The translations under genes were made by a program, and so were the position numbers. From assembly GCA_945910005.1 (NCBI GenBank), contig OX246740.1, positions 51,372,526 through 51,436,525 on the forward strand: a stretch of 64,000 nt of DNA. The letters are read 5' to 3'. How positions within the stretch are numbered: position 1 is the first letter of the stretch; each line of letters begins with the position of its first letter. The notes beneath the pieces are model-generated. The model was not told the origin of the DNA. It made no database searches and saw nothing but the letters and a program-made list of their open reading frames with translations. The stretch is from Isoperla grammatica. Its lineage: Eukaryota > Arthropoda > Insecta > Plecoptera > Perlodidae. Of this stretch, positions 1-17,939 are shown one piece after another.

Positions 1-240
1 CCAACTTGTTTGTATAAATGAGCTCGAATATGCTGTATAGCTTTGGCACCTTATCTAGACAAAACGAAAGCGGATCTCTTGTTCGGAGTTTTACATGATA
101 CTGCAAGGAACTGTTCTACTGTTTCTATTTTTGTTTTGTATTTTTAAGATGGATTGATTAATACATACTTCTTTATTTTGTACTAAAGAAAAATTGTATG
201 TAAACAGTATGAATAAAATGTACTTGAAACTTGAAACTTA
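1..240 (+). other. Possible 3' end of an upstream transcript or LINE
   Basis: AT-rich stretch with AATAAA at 212-217, followed by short tandem TTGAAACTT-like units at about 223-252. The LINE at 18-21 kb also ends in AATAAA followed by TTGAA-like repeats, so this could be a truncated relative or the end of a gene lying before the window. No coding frame is visible. Confidence 0.22.
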
Positions 241-498
241 AACTTAAAACTTGATCACGCGCGAGGAAAGATGTTTCTAAACCCACTTGGCGCCATTTTT
301 ATACATCTCGCCCTTAAAACGAAGCGACAATGTTGTTTTACAAGATGACTTTAACTTTGAAGATGTCACGAATTATGTAACTCGATAATACTGTCCAGTT
401 TATAGACATCAAGAGATACAAAGTAGTCTAGTTATGGGATTGAAAGGGGTTTAGTTGGGTCCTCAGTGCCCCATAGCTTTAGAGAAAAATTTCGTAAA

Positions 499-538
499 TA
501 TATAAACGTCGTTCAGAAAACTATAAATGAACGTTAGT
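499..538 (+). promoter_or_regulatory. Candidate TATA box and initiator, possibly for the Gln-rich gene
   Basis: TATATAAA at 499-506 is followed about 37 bases later by CGTTAGT (TTAGT at 534-538). The same TATA plus CGTTAGT pair occurs at 23285-23320. The nearest phase-0 first-exon candidate is ATGAAA at 852-857 with a weak donor GTAAAA, which would give MK joined to FQKSVLVMVMGLCVAMA, a good signal peptide. However, an upstream ATG at 731 opens a 40-codon frame whose stop overlaps that start. The link to the gene is inference. Confidence 0.25.
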
Positions 539-1142
539 CGAGACTTACATTCACTTTCAGCTCGTTATACATTGGTGCAACAGAACAAGCGTGAAAAAAT
601 ATTCTTTGCGACACTTTTTGTGCATTTGGAAGTTGCCCAACTCGAATCTATAGGAAAGTGAATTTAACCTTTCTCCTCGACTTTCTGGCTTACTTTACTA
701 GTTGTCCCTGATTGACCAAACAAGCTGCTATGTATCGTGTCCGACCTTTTATTAAACGTGTTTATTTGAAATACCTAAATAAAGAAGCGGCTGAGCTTAT
801 CATCAGCAGAAAAGCCCGGTTTAAAAAGGAGCATAGCTACCTATTATTGACATGAAAGTAAAAGGTGTACACTCTTAATTTCGTGTATTTCAGAAGGAAG
901 CTGTCACTAAAACAAAGTTGTTGGAAAATTCTTGTGATACTATACTAATATTCAAATGTTATACTGTTGCTTTCCTAATAGAATGTTGAACTGAAATCTA
1001 TCTATAGCTGTTCATAAGTTCTATGAATGGCTTCTCATGAAAACATTGAAAACTGAAATGAATTTCTCGACCTTCATTGCATTGTCTTCAATCCCAAGTT
1101 CCCATGCACTTTAGATCGGTAATTGTAAATAATACGGTTCTC

Positions 1143-1319
1143 AACTATAATGTAAACACTCACGTATGCTTTTTGCGGCCCGGGTCAATCAATAAACTTG
1201 AACTTGGCTTTCGGGTATAGCCGCGTTGATTATCGCTTAAAAGCTACTAAACTTAAAGCTAGCTTTTAAGCGATAATCGACGCGGCTATACCCAAAAGCC
1301 AAGTTCAAACTATAATGTA
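1143..1319. mobile_element. Inserted fold-back element with 12-bp target duplication
   Basis: A direct repeat AACTATAATGTA occurs at 1143-1154 and, perfectly, at 1308-1319. The 153 bp between contain an almost perfect inverted repeat: arms 1198-1246 and 1260-1308, 49 bp each with about two mismatches and a loop of about 13 bp. AATAAA precedes the left arm. The 12-bp duplication fits a retroposed or non-classical insertion better than a Tourist or mariner type element. No coding capacity. Confidence 0.6.
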
Positions 1320-3791
1320 GATACAAAATATTACAAATTGAATGTGCACAACAGTAAATTGTGGGTTGGATACATAAAAGTTTCCTACTTTCGAGTTGTC
1401 TAACAACATTCAAAGGAATTTTAAATTCATGCGACATTCAAAATATATTTCGTCAAATATAAGTTAAATCCAGCAATTTGATCTTTCTATTAGATTTCTA
1501 CTATAATTTTCATCGTGCATTTGAACAATTACGAGTAGCGTTACGCCCACATATTTTGTTATGGATATTCAACACATTCATATCGTTCAATTTCTAGATT
1601 TGTGTTGGTAGACATGGGGATACAAAAAATGCGTCGTCAATATTTGAAGAGATTCACAAAAACTTGAATGTTCTCCAGGAAAATAATAAATTGCTAACGG
1701 TAACTCTCTCAATGTTTGTATCTTTCACACATTTTATACAAAACAAGTAACAAATAAATGAATGAATTGAAGCCACCGCAAGAAAGAAGCGCACGGTAGA
1801 GCAGTTAATGTCATGCACTTGCGATTCACACCTAGTTGGCCGTAACCTTCTAAAAACCCGTCACACTGTCAGGTTTAAGGTTGTGCACCTACTTCACTTG
1901 CAGCGCAGCCAATGGAGAGAGGCGAAACTAGGTTGTACCGAAGAGAAAGAGTACCGACTGTATCGCGCAAAACCTTTGGCCCAGAGTGACTCAGCTAGTC
2001 GTAAGAGGCGACGAAAAGAGACCCTGTCCCTTACCCCCCCCCCCCCCCCCCCCCCCCCACTGTCCCACTGAAAATTATTCCTCCCACTTGGCCCTGCCCT
2101 CCCTTGCTGGACTCCCCTTATGACGACTCCCGCGATATAGATGGACCTGATTCGAAAGACGTCATATGACCTAAGCTGTCGAGTACGTCGTTAAACACCA
2201 CCAATCATCATCATTTTCTGTGATACAATTTGCAGCTAATTCTAAATACCATCAAAACACTCTGTGTGAGGCATTGAAAAGCGAGTATCTATAATAGACG
2301 TGAAATTACACAGAATAACATTGAAATTACCACATTCATGAAATGAAGGAGCAATTTTAAGAATACTTATATGTAGATATTTTTGTATATGGGGGGGGGG
2401 GGGGGGGGGGGGGGTTATAATTATTCGTGTAACTTTTACAACCACACGACCTTGACTGAGTGCGCGTCCCGCTCGCCACAGTCAATGCTTCTATAATACC
2501 TATCAGATCGCGTTAAAATTAACATATTCGTGACGGAACATAAATTTGCTATTATATGGATATCTCACATTTTTCACACAGTCCGAATCTGTTCAATCCA
2601 CGTAACACTAAACATCCCATTCAACAGCAGATCAGCTGAACTCGTGCTTCAAGAAGAATTGATATCACGCACACTTACTCTTTAGAGCATCACTTTTAGA
2701 TTTAAATTTCATGAGCACAACTTCACCTAAAAGTAATTCTGGTGAGAAATTTCTTTTTCTCATATTTTTTTCGTCTCATATGTATATTTAAATACAAATT
2801 GTATTGTTTCCAAAAATAATGTATGCACTTCCTGTTCTCAATCTTATAGAATGTTCTCTATTTTATTTTTATTTTTTATTGTTCGCACAAGACTGTGTAA
2901 TTCTTGTGCTTTTATTGTTTGTAAATAAAGCTTAGTAGGTATTAAAAAATAATAACCGGGTTATTCTTGTTGACTTCATTAGATACTTGACGATGTTGCC
3001 AATAGCGACCAAATTTTATATCTATGATGGTATCATTTTACAAGTATGATCAAAGTATGCATTAGTTCTAAAAAAATCTGTGCGATAGAAATACAAACGT
3101 ACAAAACAAAACCTGCAATGTAACTCAATAGGAAATAATATATATTTGCTTCCTAGCTTCTATGGCACTTTATTATGACTGTCATCGCATTAAAATGCTT
3201 TTTAAACATCATTCTCCTACAACCACGGATGTCGTACGAATGACACAACATCAAAGTAACTTCAATTTTAACATCATCCTTCCGTTACACATTTTACCAC
3301 CGATCTGGAACCTTCTCTTTTGTTCTCCTAAACCCATGAATCAGACATGGCACACTTCGATATAATACAATACACTCACGGTATATTCACGACTTCCGTG
3401 TTCCCTTACATTATCTTTCACTTTCTCGGCCATCAGATTCGAATTACGCATCACTCTGATACAGTAGTAATTATATCAGAATATGACCGTGTGCAATAGT
3501 AGAGTAATTAGTGGTGACGTCACGCGTTTACAATTAGCCACGGGCGAAAGTCTCGTCCAGATAGTCCTCGTTGTCATGACAACAATCTCTAAGAGTGACA
3601 GTATCAATTCACTATGGCCGAATCCTTTCATTTTCCATTCTTATCGGTGACTACAGAGCGTGGCGAAACTTTCCTTCCTTAATGACTACCACTACTACTA
3701 GACCACCGTTCTGAACATGTGTATTAACTACTAGGTACAATGAAACAAACTATATCATTTTTTCAATTACGAAATTAATTTTGTTCCGCAG
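1320..3791. other. AT-rich spacer or intron 1 of the Gln-rich gene
   Basis: No gene is supported here. The stretch contains a run of 25 C at 2034-2058 and a run of 24 G at 2391-2414, plus AT-rich low-complexity sequence. If the first exon of the Gln-rich gene lies further left, this is its intron 1. Short frames here have no splice context or protein-like composition. Confidence 0.5.
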
Positions 3792-8337
<4,546 letters not shown>

Positions 8338-8355
<18 letters not shown>

Positions 8356-8690
8356 GTGTAGCTATAAGGTAGCAGGGAACCTACTCCGTCTGGACACAGC
8401 TACACAGTAGCATGGACCCAACTCGTTCTAGGTGTAGCTATAAGGTAGCAGGGACCCTACTCCGTCTGGACACAGCTACACAGTAGCATGGACCCAACTC
8501 GTTCTAGGTGTAGCTATAAGGTAGCAGGGACCCTACTCCGTCTGGACACAGCTACACAGTAGCATGGACCCAACTCGTTCTAGGTGTAGCTATAAGGTAG
8601 CAGGGAACCTACTCCGTCTGGACACAGCTACACAGTAGCATGGACCCAACTCGTTGTACACACAGCTACACAGTAGCAGAACCAATCTGT
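8338..8690 (+). repeat. 76-bp minisatellite duplicating the gene end and stop codon
   Basis: GGACCCAACTCGTTCTAG starts at 8338 (the true C-terminus and TAG), 8414, 8490 and 8566, and in part at 8642: four full units with an exact 76-bp period. Between them lies GTGTAGCTATAAGGTAGCAG and a copy of the upstream GGACACAGCTACA segment. The repeats follow the stop and lie in the presumed 3' UTR. Confidence 0.92.
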
Positions 8691-9990
8691 TCTACACAAC
8701 TACAGGCGAGAGTCTCTATTTCAACAAGGATGTTCGTATTAAACTGGGACAAACTAGAGACTTCTCGGTAAATGTTGATGCAAGTTACGAAGGGAACACG
8801 AAACTACTCGGTTTGAGAGTTTTTAATTATTGATGATTTGAGCCCACGTTATAATTCTGAGATCTGAACACTTAGGACATATTATAAAGTACCCTAGACT
8901 TCATTATTGTGAGATATCACTTACTGTTGAAGCACGTTTAGAAATATCAAATTAGTGGCGAGTTGCAACCCCACACAAAGCATGATATCGGTTTAAAATT
9001 GGTACAAGGAATTAAAAATGATCTGTTTTATAAATGTTGCTAAGTTTCAATTCGTTTTTGTTTAGAAGAATTACAGATTACTTTTCTATTGTTCTTGTTA
9101 AACACACTTTTAAAATTAAAAACTATTGTTCAAAAGAACTAATGATACGTTAAAAAATAGAGCGACACTCTATGGAATTGAATGATTTATATTTCCTTGA
9201 GCATTGTTGTAGTAGATGTGACGTCACTCATAATGACTTCTAGGGTGAACAAAATGGCGCACAGAGGAGGTCGTCTGTCAAAGAATCATCAAATAAGGTT
9301 TAGTTACTGAAAACGACCCTCTTTAATGGAAATCATTGTTTTTGGCTGTTTTCAAAGTTGTAACTCGCAACTGCAGTCGACCTTAAAGGAACAACGACCC
9401 TAGATTGATGAGATCATCGAGATTCCTCACGCTATTAATTTTGATCTGTCGCAATCTCTGCTGTTATTCTATGCACCAATTTTTGTTTGCACCGCACTAA
9501 TCTTCTCTTCGCCTACTTCGATCCGTGAAAGTATTGACCGACAGAGAAGATTTAAACTCGTCGTGAGATATCGACGATATCGAACAGTTGCACAATCGAT
9601 TGTTATGTCGACGTATCACAGTCGACCTTGGCACGATACAAAACACGTTGGCGTAAAAAATCATCTCATTAAAAACCCATAGTTTCCATTTCGTTTCTCT
9701 GCAAGCTTATTCAACGAAATTTGAAAATGTTCTCTTTCGTCAAACATCTTACAAAGCAAAGAGATACACAATACGAAAATTCCTCGTATTTAACAACTGG
9801 AAGGTTATTTGGAACAGTTCAAAGATTTGTTTTATAAATAATGTATTATGCTAGTGTGTTATTGATGTCACAGTCTGGTTCTTCTAGAGTATCATGACTG
9901 TGATATGTGTGTTATGTATGAGGGATAACACAGCAGGATACATTAATGTGATTTATACCTCTATATTTAAGTGTATTTTTATAATAAAAT
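8691..9990 (+). other. Presumed 3' UTR of the Gln-rich gene with poly(A) signal
   Basis: AT-rich sequence after the minisatellite with no coding frame. AATAAA at 9983-9988, in a TTTTTATAATAAAATCATAA context, is a plausible poly(A) signal, giving a 3' UTR of about 1.6 kb. An earlier end cannot be excluded. Confidence 0.35.
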
Positions 9991-11998
9991 CATAATTTTG
10001 TTAATGTGTACGTTCTTATTTGGGGCCTTCGATAACCTATGGATTATCAGTACAATAGCCTAATTTTGATGGTTTTGAAAGAGTACAATATGTCTCTTCC
10101 CATTTTATGATAGCGCAATTCTATAAGAACACTTTATGAATACAACTATATTTGATTTTGAAATATAAGAAATTAATTTAGTTACAAAAGTTGGGTGATA
10201 AGTTCGCGGATCGCAGGGTGGGAAAACACCCGTATATGACTTCAAAACTTGTAATCGGCAAAGCAATTGCATATAAATCTTTTGGTTCATTCATTAGTGT
10301 ACAATTTATAGAATAGCAACGTTAGATACTTGCAATGTTTAAACATAATTACACAAAAAAACAACTGGACCAATTTTGACTGAACTTTCATTGACATGGC
10401 TTCTTTCACCTCTCTAGAAAATGCCGCCAAAAACTCATATTGAAATTTAATTTTAATCTAAATAGAAGTCGCGAGCAGAGCTAGTAAACAATAAAAACAG
10501 TACCGGTAACCATTGCCAATTCATCTTGACTGGTCGTCCACTTAACAACACACAGCCCTCTGGAAGCTCACGTCCAAAGCAGTTAGACGACGCCTTCAGC
10601 CGGTTGAATGCTCCTCACTACAGGTGTTTTTAAGTTCTTTGAAACTGCACAACGGTTAAGTTCTTTGGACTAGAGAACGTCCTTTGGTTTTGTGCTGCAT
10701 TTTCGGACTTTCCCGCCGTGTTTCTAAATTAAAACGGTTTTACACGTAGATGTAAAGAAACGTAAAGAGAAAAGAGTGAAGAGAAAAAGTGCTTATCAGT
10801 TTTCATTGCCGTCCGTCACACAGAAAGCAAAGCTAATAGCTATGTGGCGACACCTGTTGAGTTTTCTACGAAACTTCTGAAGCCTATTGCCACGAATGAA
10901 GCATGACAACTAGGATATTACGTGATATTAAATAGGATACAAATTTAAAAAAATGTAAAAAACCCAAATAACATTTTTTCTGTAAAAGTTAAATAAGGTA
11001 AATTCTCAGATCATACTTGAGACATATTATGCGTTCATCATACTCATGTCCACGGTTCGATTCCCGCCTCGCTTTATAGGATTTTAAATTTTTGAATTTG
11101 ACTTTAGTTCATCAATACGACACATGGCGTCATATAAACTATGACTTTGAAACCGTAATAGGAACGAGGCACATCATCATACAAAATGGTATATGCCCCT
11201 ATTGAAAATCAGTTCTCGTAGGCACAAATTACAAATGTATTTCAATATAACACCACACAAATAGTAATACACCATTTTCAAATTGATTTAAAGCCCTTAG
11301 ATAGAACTAATCACAGCTCTGTAGATCGTCAATGACAACAATGCACAACTATCAAGAACCCTTTGATATAAGTAATCACGGCCCTCTAGATCGATTCTGA
11401 AAATCATCTATTGGCCTCACGTCTGAGTAAGAGAGAGGAGCTCTCGAAACATTACACAGTGTTTTTTTTTATGGTTATACTGTTCGTGTTTTTCTTTAAA
11501 ATATATTCTCTCGGTCTACGAGTCTCAGTTAATCACAAGTGTATATTTATTATTTGTTTATTTATTTAGCAATGACCACGTGTTACCCGCTTTCCCTGTA
11601 ACCGTGCACACATGGGCATCGCGTGCCTGGCAGTCGTTAACGCAACTAACGATAACGTCGTCTTGTCCGCCGCTCTTGAATAGCCACAATACGCATTAAC
11701 ACGGTAAACATTGCGCTGGGAGAACACATATCTGCTCAATTAAACACAAACAAACACACTTCCAATTTAAATGCAAATGGGTAAAAGTGAACTGGCCAGC
11801 CTACAACTTGCTATGTTAAGGTTCAGTGCATGCACGCGCGGTGGTTGTTTAGTATGAATACAACAATTATATCACTCGGCCATGATTAATTGTTGTTTTG
11901 AGTATGTTCAGCGTGATTTTATACGAAGATCGTTTTAGAGAAAGGTTATCAACAATATTATAATTATTAAAACACCCGAAAAATTAAAGTTTGTTTTA
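9991..11998. other. Spacer with dispersed repeat fragments
   Basis: No gene is supported. A tRNA-like box (GGTTCGATTCCCGCC) lies at about 11055-11070. At 11293-11395 there are two tandem copies of a CCCTTAGATAGA...TAATCACGGCCCTCTAGATC sequence that also occurs near 23.9-24.1 kb and 62.1-62.3 kb. The rest is AT-rich single-copy-looking sequence. Confidence 0.45.
11293..11400 (+). repeat. Dispersed repeat family copy 1 (CCCTTAGATAGA...GGCCCTCTAGATC)
   Basis: Two head-to-tail modules each read ACCCTTAGATA..TAATCACGGCCCTCTAGATC with changes, and the first is followed by AATGACAACAATGCACAAC. The same modules and spacer recur at about 23930-24075 and 62090-62310, so this is a mobile or dispersed repeat of unknown class. 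Confidence 0.6.
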
Positions 11999-12169
11999 TA
12001 CCCACATTACACGGTTCAATACTTTCGTCAAACTTATTGAATTCAAGGACAAAAAAGCATCAATTAATAGAAGCTATATTGTTGCAGTTTTTACCAAACT
12101 GTTTTTGATTCGCTTTTGTTCTTGAATTCAATAAGTTTGACAAAAGTATTGAGCCGTGTAATGTCAGCA
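11999..12169. mobile_element. MITE with TTA duplication (family A)
   Basis: 171 bp between TTA at 11996-11998 and 12170-12172. Long near-perfect arms read CATTACACGGTTCAATACTT and continue through GTCAAACTTATTGAATTCAAG on both strands. The inner GAATTCAAGGACAAAAAAGCA is shared with the element at 30147-30324, so they are related. Tourist-like by target duplication; no coding capacity. Confidence 0.65.
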
Positions 12170-15060
12170 TTAGTAATGTGACTGTTTATTCCTTCCTCTG
12201 TTTTTTCCTCCGAAAAATATATGTGTGAAATTTCCATCAAAATTTTATGAATGCATCTCTTTTCTAAAATTTGAAATGTAAATATTTTCATACTCAGAAC
12301 GGATAATATAATAGTAACAAAAAGTGCTTCCATATAATTACTTATTACAATTTTAGAAACGTTTTTCATGCACTTTTTTTAGTTCCATCTCAATAGATTT
12401 ACACTTTTTCACTGTTGTAGGTGTGGATGGTATCCTTGAGATTACTAAAAACGTTTTATGTGGAGAATTTCCTAATATTAACATCAAGCGATACTACGTC
12501 TTTTTTTTAGTAACACATTGAGAACGCTACAATTGACGATACAATACAAATTACAACTAAAAACTGTATACTATATTACACCGCTTGTTAAATACTATTT
12601 TTTAATCTAGTATTGCTCATTAACATAGCAAATATCTTAATAATACATTTTTCATTAGTAGATACCGTTTTAACTAAAAAAGGCAAATTCCCTGTGGTTT
12701 TTAACAAGAAGTTACATATTATTTTCTAAATCTCTTTGTCTCTATCGAAGCCTCCGAATGAAAGTGAGATGATATAAATTGATACCATTACTAGATCGCA
12801 GCTGCAGTGTTCGACTTTTACTTTCGACGATGCGATGTGACAGATGAGGGGGCCGAGAGGGGGGGAGGGGGGGGGGGACGTCCGGTTATCACTGGACACT
12901 TCCTGGTCTAATAAAGCTTTGCGGATCATTGCACACGAAAATATGTAATTCAATCTTCGGCGAGCGAGATTACTTTCGAAATTAAAAACTCGCCTAGATT
13001 GTTTTTCATATCAGGTTCTTGTCTCACGCATCTACATTGATCTTTGCATTGAAAGGAGAGAGAGAGAGACGGTTTTTAATTAGGTATTTTCTTACGTCAA
13101 ACCTTAATATAAGAATATGATATGTAGACCTAATGATGATGATAATAGTATAATACGTTTTTATTCTTTAAGTTAATTTAAGAAAAGAAAAAAACATTTT
13201 AAAAAGTACTTGTTCTTGTAAAGTGTGTAATCATTAGTACAATAACGGTGCACGCATGCTCGTGGATATTATTTTAAATGTGTCATGTACTGCATATAGG
13301 ATAATGTTTATTGTACGTAAGTCGTTACATGTTTTAACATAAAACTACTCAATCATACTGGGGTTGTGGCCGTTTGTAATAAGGTGTGTGTGAGTGTATG
13401 ATTTCATACTTCGATGACTCGACTGTATCTTTGTGACATACTCTAGGTTTGTAGAAACATATCTGTCACGGATATGAATGCGTGGTATTTTGAACTTGTT
13501 ACAACATCCAAAGATTCTAGAGTTCCACAACGGACAAATTATGTCACTTGGGTCGAGGTGGGTTCTTCCTCGTCGTGACCGCAAAGAGGGCTCTCGTGCA
13601 AATCTTTGATCATTCTATTATTACTCATTGATCATCTTTCTCACTCTCTCTCTCTCTCTAATTCATGCTGGCCCTCTCAAGTGGCCTACATAATTTTTCA
13701 TCTTCTATACTTCATACTTGCCGGCCCTCTTCAGGCCCTATTTGCAAAAGAGTTACAACGATTAGTTAAAAATAACTGTTTCGTAGAATAGTTTGAGGGG
13801 GGGAGAAGCAAAAATGATTTGCAAATGAGTTAATATCTTTAGTTAAAATTATGTAGGAAAGTTGTGGGAGGGAGGCAAAAATAGTTTGCCTAGTAGCGGT
13901 TTAGTACCTAACACGGCCCTGCCACCAACTACCAAAGCAGACTGACACATGAGTTCAGCACGGCGACTAGATCAGCACGGCTAGACAGTGGCGGACTAGA
14001 ACTATGTCACTGCATCGCGGCATTTATATAGTTACTGACCACCGGCTGGAGAAACTTTCACAACGCGGACTATGCTGCTCTCTGGCGGGAATAACTCGAC
14101 CTACGTAGTAAGATCGGCACGTAGTCTACCACGGTCGAATGGCACGTGCGGCTCCAGTGCGTCTCGCACATGTCTACATATGCGTCGACACAAAATATTG
14201 AGTCTGAAATTCAAGTAACTTCAAAGCTAGCTCTGAATAATGTGTAGTAACTAATAACAATACTTGTTCAATAACTGAAGGGGTACTCGCCCCCCCCCCC
14301 CTCCCCCCCAAAAAATACTCACACCCAACTAACAACATGCCCACTTATAATGCGCATAGCATATTACACCGTGTATACAAACTGGTTGAATTCAAGACCA
14401 TTCAAAGGTTATCACTAAAGTACGTACATAATACATACGCGTCTACATTCATAAGTATCATGCTTTGGTTGTGGAGCCCTTGGATGAAGTGACAGGTGCA
14501 CACAAGGTGTCAACATTAAGTTGACTGTGGTATAAGATAGATAGATAGATATTTGGGCTTAACGTCTCATATTTTTGCAACGAGGCTAATCGAGACAATG
14601 AGTGGGTGATATATGACTGTGGTATAAACTTCAGAATTTGGTTACTGGTGAATATGTGAACAGTAAATTTGAGCCGTCATAGCAACGATGCATATTATAA
14701 TAAATGGTATTACGCCCCCCCCTCCCCCCCCCCTCTGAAAATCAGTTCTTCTAGCTGTGATTGAGTGTACATAATAAACACTTATTATCCCCCCCCGCCC
14801 CTGATTCCCACCTCAAGCAACCGTGAAATTATGGCTGGGTTCACGTCTCATATTTTGACAACGATGCCAATCGCGAAGATGAGTGGATGACACTAAAGTC
14901 CTGTAACTACTTATTCTTCGAATAGCTTGTTTTCTCCATGGCGACGACCAATCAAAACCCTTGAAATCCTCCAAATATATTCATTGCTACAAATAACTTT
15001 CTTAATAGGAGATTGTAAGACCGGCCCTAAGATAAATAAACGCCACACATATATCCATGC

Positions 15061-15121
15061 GGATGCCCCAACCGGGATTCGAACGCAGGAACCGCGGCTC
15101 ACTACACCGACCGCGGCATCC
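15061..15121 (-). repeat. tRNA-like SINE head (antisense)
   Basis: Read on the minus strand, the block begins GGATGCCGCGGTCGGTG and ends GTTCGAATCCCGGTTGGGG-CATCC. GGATGCC can pair with GGCATCC, and GTTCGAATCCC is a perfect polymerase III B box. It is only about 61 nt and lacks a full cloverleaf, so I call a SINE or tRNA pseudogene head rather than a tRNA. Confidence 0.4.
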
Positions 15122-16867
15122 AGCACCAATGAGAGGCTTTCTTCTGCGTCGACTGAGGGGGGGGGGGAGGGGGTATCGAAGCGAGCCGGGGAAAGTCCTC
15201 GGACCTTCTGTCCACACAGAATGCACTGATTGCAATTTAGTGACAAGACGCTTTTGGTTATTCGATTTAACAATGGGTCCCGCATTTCTTGCGCACCTGT
15301 TTTTTTTCCCCTTTCAATTTGGCTCTGCGAAAGTGGACTCGCTCGTTAATTAAACGTAATACACTCTTTGTCCGCGCAGGTTCCGGGCTAAATTAAAACA
15401 GACTGATGCACTCGATGGAGCGTTCAGTGGTAAAAACGCGTATATATGAGAGGTTTTGCGGCTCTTGTTAGCACTCGCATTCGCTCTCTGTGGGAAAAAT
15501 CTAAAAACCATACAATAGAGATTAGATGTGCTTGTTATCTGGGTAAAAAAAGTGAATGCTTAAGCTTTATTTCGAAATGTTGATGCCAAAAGAAGTATAA
15601 TGGACCCTATTGTTTGGACTAATCGGGCTCCACGAGCGAAGATTTTTACACACAACTTTAGATTCAGTTTAAAAAATTTAGAATATTGTGGGGTAGATAT
15701 TCAAACCAACAGATATTCTGAGAAATACATTTAAAAAATATTATAGATGAACGTGATTGAAATTGTCTAATTTTGGTCAAATAATTAAATTTGCGTTATT
15801 TTTTGGAATGTCTCTCGATCTTGATAATATGTAGCCTTGCATTATTCCAACATTTAGATATTTAATGTCATAAGGGAAATTATAATATATACACAAAAAC
15901 GATAACAGAACAAAATATATGAGGTGCAGCAGAAATAGACAACTTTAGCAGACCTATAAAAATAAAACCTCAATAAAAGAAAACATGAGGATATATCATT
16001 TAAAAAATTAAAACCTCAATAAAAGAAAACGTTGAAATATCTCTACAAACGAAAACTACATCAGACAGAGAAATACTTATTTTAGTCATCTGGTCGGAAC
16101 GGAAAGAATGGAGAGTTGTTAAAACAGATCCACGGACTAAGCACACACGTCTATGATTGATGACGGGTTCGTTATTATTGCTAACATTCGTGAGTGACGA
16201 GCAACAAGAATACATTGCAAGAAATAGAGAGATGCTGAGTGCTCGAGTCACTTTTAATTCGCTCAACAATTTGATTCTCTTAAAACAATCATCACAATCG
16301 CATTTCTCTCGCTAGAATGCGCCACAATCGTTTGTTATGGGCCGCTAGTTGAATTTCTTTGCACTTGTATTATAAGCCTAAATAGAAAGTAAAATTATGC
16401 TCCGTTAAACGCGCACGACTGCCCAAGTCCTTGAACTTGTCAGCTGATATGCATCATTAACTCGGCGGTAGCTTGACCTTAGCGCACTTGGCCGCCAACA
16501 TACGAGCACGACACACGAGACAACGGGACATGGTTCGATACCCGCGGTCGTACCAACAATAGCACGTTCGAACATCATCACTTTATGTATAAGCTTCCCC
16601 TTCAAGTCTGAAACCCGTTAGTGAATAATGTAATGTAGAAAAGTTATTTATTTCAATGTTCTATCAAACATTTGTGATGGTTGATATTTATCTACTACAT
16701 CTCAAGTCTAATCTTATTTACAGTTAAAATATTCCACATTAATTAATTGGTGTTCACACACAACGATTTCTCATTAGACATTCGTTAAAGTATCTTGCCA
16801 GTTGCATTAACTGCCCTATGAGAATGACGGGAGGATACCTTCCAAGCTATTTCACTCCCAGCTGAAG

Positions 16868-17375
16868 TATAGTGCGCCTTACACGGGGCGCATAGGCAAC
16901 CCCGCACTACACCTTCTCAGCGCTTGACTAGACACGACGGCCACTACGGCAAACCCCCCCCCCCCCCTCCCCCGCCAGGTGCAAATTCAAACCACGTTAC
17001 AGTACGCCTGCCAAGGGGTGCGTAGGCAGACCCGCATCACATCTTCTCAAGCTTTACGCGCGTTGACGTACAGAACGGCTGTTCTCTCAAACACAGTTCA
17101 ACGTTGTTGCGTTGCCAGTGACATATAGGTAGAAATACCGTAACCATGCCAACGCTCGATTGTTGTCATGTTAATATTATCCAAGGCAAGGCAATCAATG
17201 AGCAAGGAAAAGATTTCGCGCCCGAAATGGGGCGTAGTGTATACGGTGGCTCGGCCGAGAGCTTACCCCAGTTGTAGTTCCGGTGGTAGTTGTAGATTCA
17301 GCCGCGCGCCGCGCCACCGTACGGAGCGCCTTTTAAGGATGGGTAGGCAGTCCCGCGGTACAGCTTCTCAGCACT
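16868..17375 (+). repeat. Diverged triplicate of a GC-rich module
   Basis: Three related modules read about GCGCCT...AGG..GCGTAGGCA..CCCGC..TACA.CTTCTCA: at 16868-16925 (GCGCATAGGCAACCCCGCAC), 17003-17055 (GCGTAGGCAGACCCGCATCA) and 17320-17375 (GGGTAGGCAGTCCCGCGGTA). The copies are well diverged and unevenly spaced, interrupted by a poly-C tract. Family unknown. Confidence 0.5.
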
Positions 17376-17939
17376 GCGAAGAGAGGAGACAACGGGTGTT
17401 CGTCAAACTGATCATCAGCACAACATAATAAACACAATTTAACCACATTCAGGTGATATGATTAGGCTACCAGGCTTTCTTTACTCTTTTTTACTCTTTA
17501 CTTTGCTAAGTAAAGGTAAAGGTATCATCCTGGACGGATGATGGAAGAATCCTCGCTAACCACAATGGGGTCAAAGTTCGGATTCTCACGAAAGCGGATC
17601 TGCTGAAACTACAAGTAACTGCAACAACCGCAATAACAGCGAGTCAACCCTCCTCAGAAATGTAACTACTAATCAATAACGTTTAAATCTAAGTTCGGAA
17701 GTACGCATATAAATATCATAGTGAAATCTTTATCCACCGTTTTAACTACGGTTATTACCGGTACTGTTTCAACTAACGGGAGCACGGTACAACTGTAATA
17801 ATAATACCTAGTTCCTATATTTTATTACTTTATTTAAATACTTAAAAAGGTTTATGACATAGAACATAAACCTATATATTTTTATCTTTACCTATTATTA
17901 TTTTTTTAAATACTAAACATTTATATACTAATCTACTTT

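Larger units (their letters stand above)
12173..17900. other. Gene-poor spacer with simple repeats and repeat fragments
   Basis: No supported gene. It holds poly-G/C tracts (12858-12878, 14290-14308, 14715-14733, 15159-15171, 16954-16973), a CT microsatellite near 13640-13658, GATA repeats at 14539-14552, and two copies of a CGTCTCATATTTT...CAACGA...AATGAGTGG repeat at about 14555-14615 and 14838-14890. A tRNA-like antisense block is at 15061-15121 and a diverged triplicate at 16868-17375. The short frames here lack protein character. Confidence 0.5.

Noticed and set aside
1104..1118. ATGCACTTTAGATCG as first exon of the Gln-rich gene
   Set aside because: Phase and signal peptide would fit (MHFRS joined to FQKSVL), but the donor GTAATT is weak and no TATA box is nearby; kept only as a candidate for RNA-seq.
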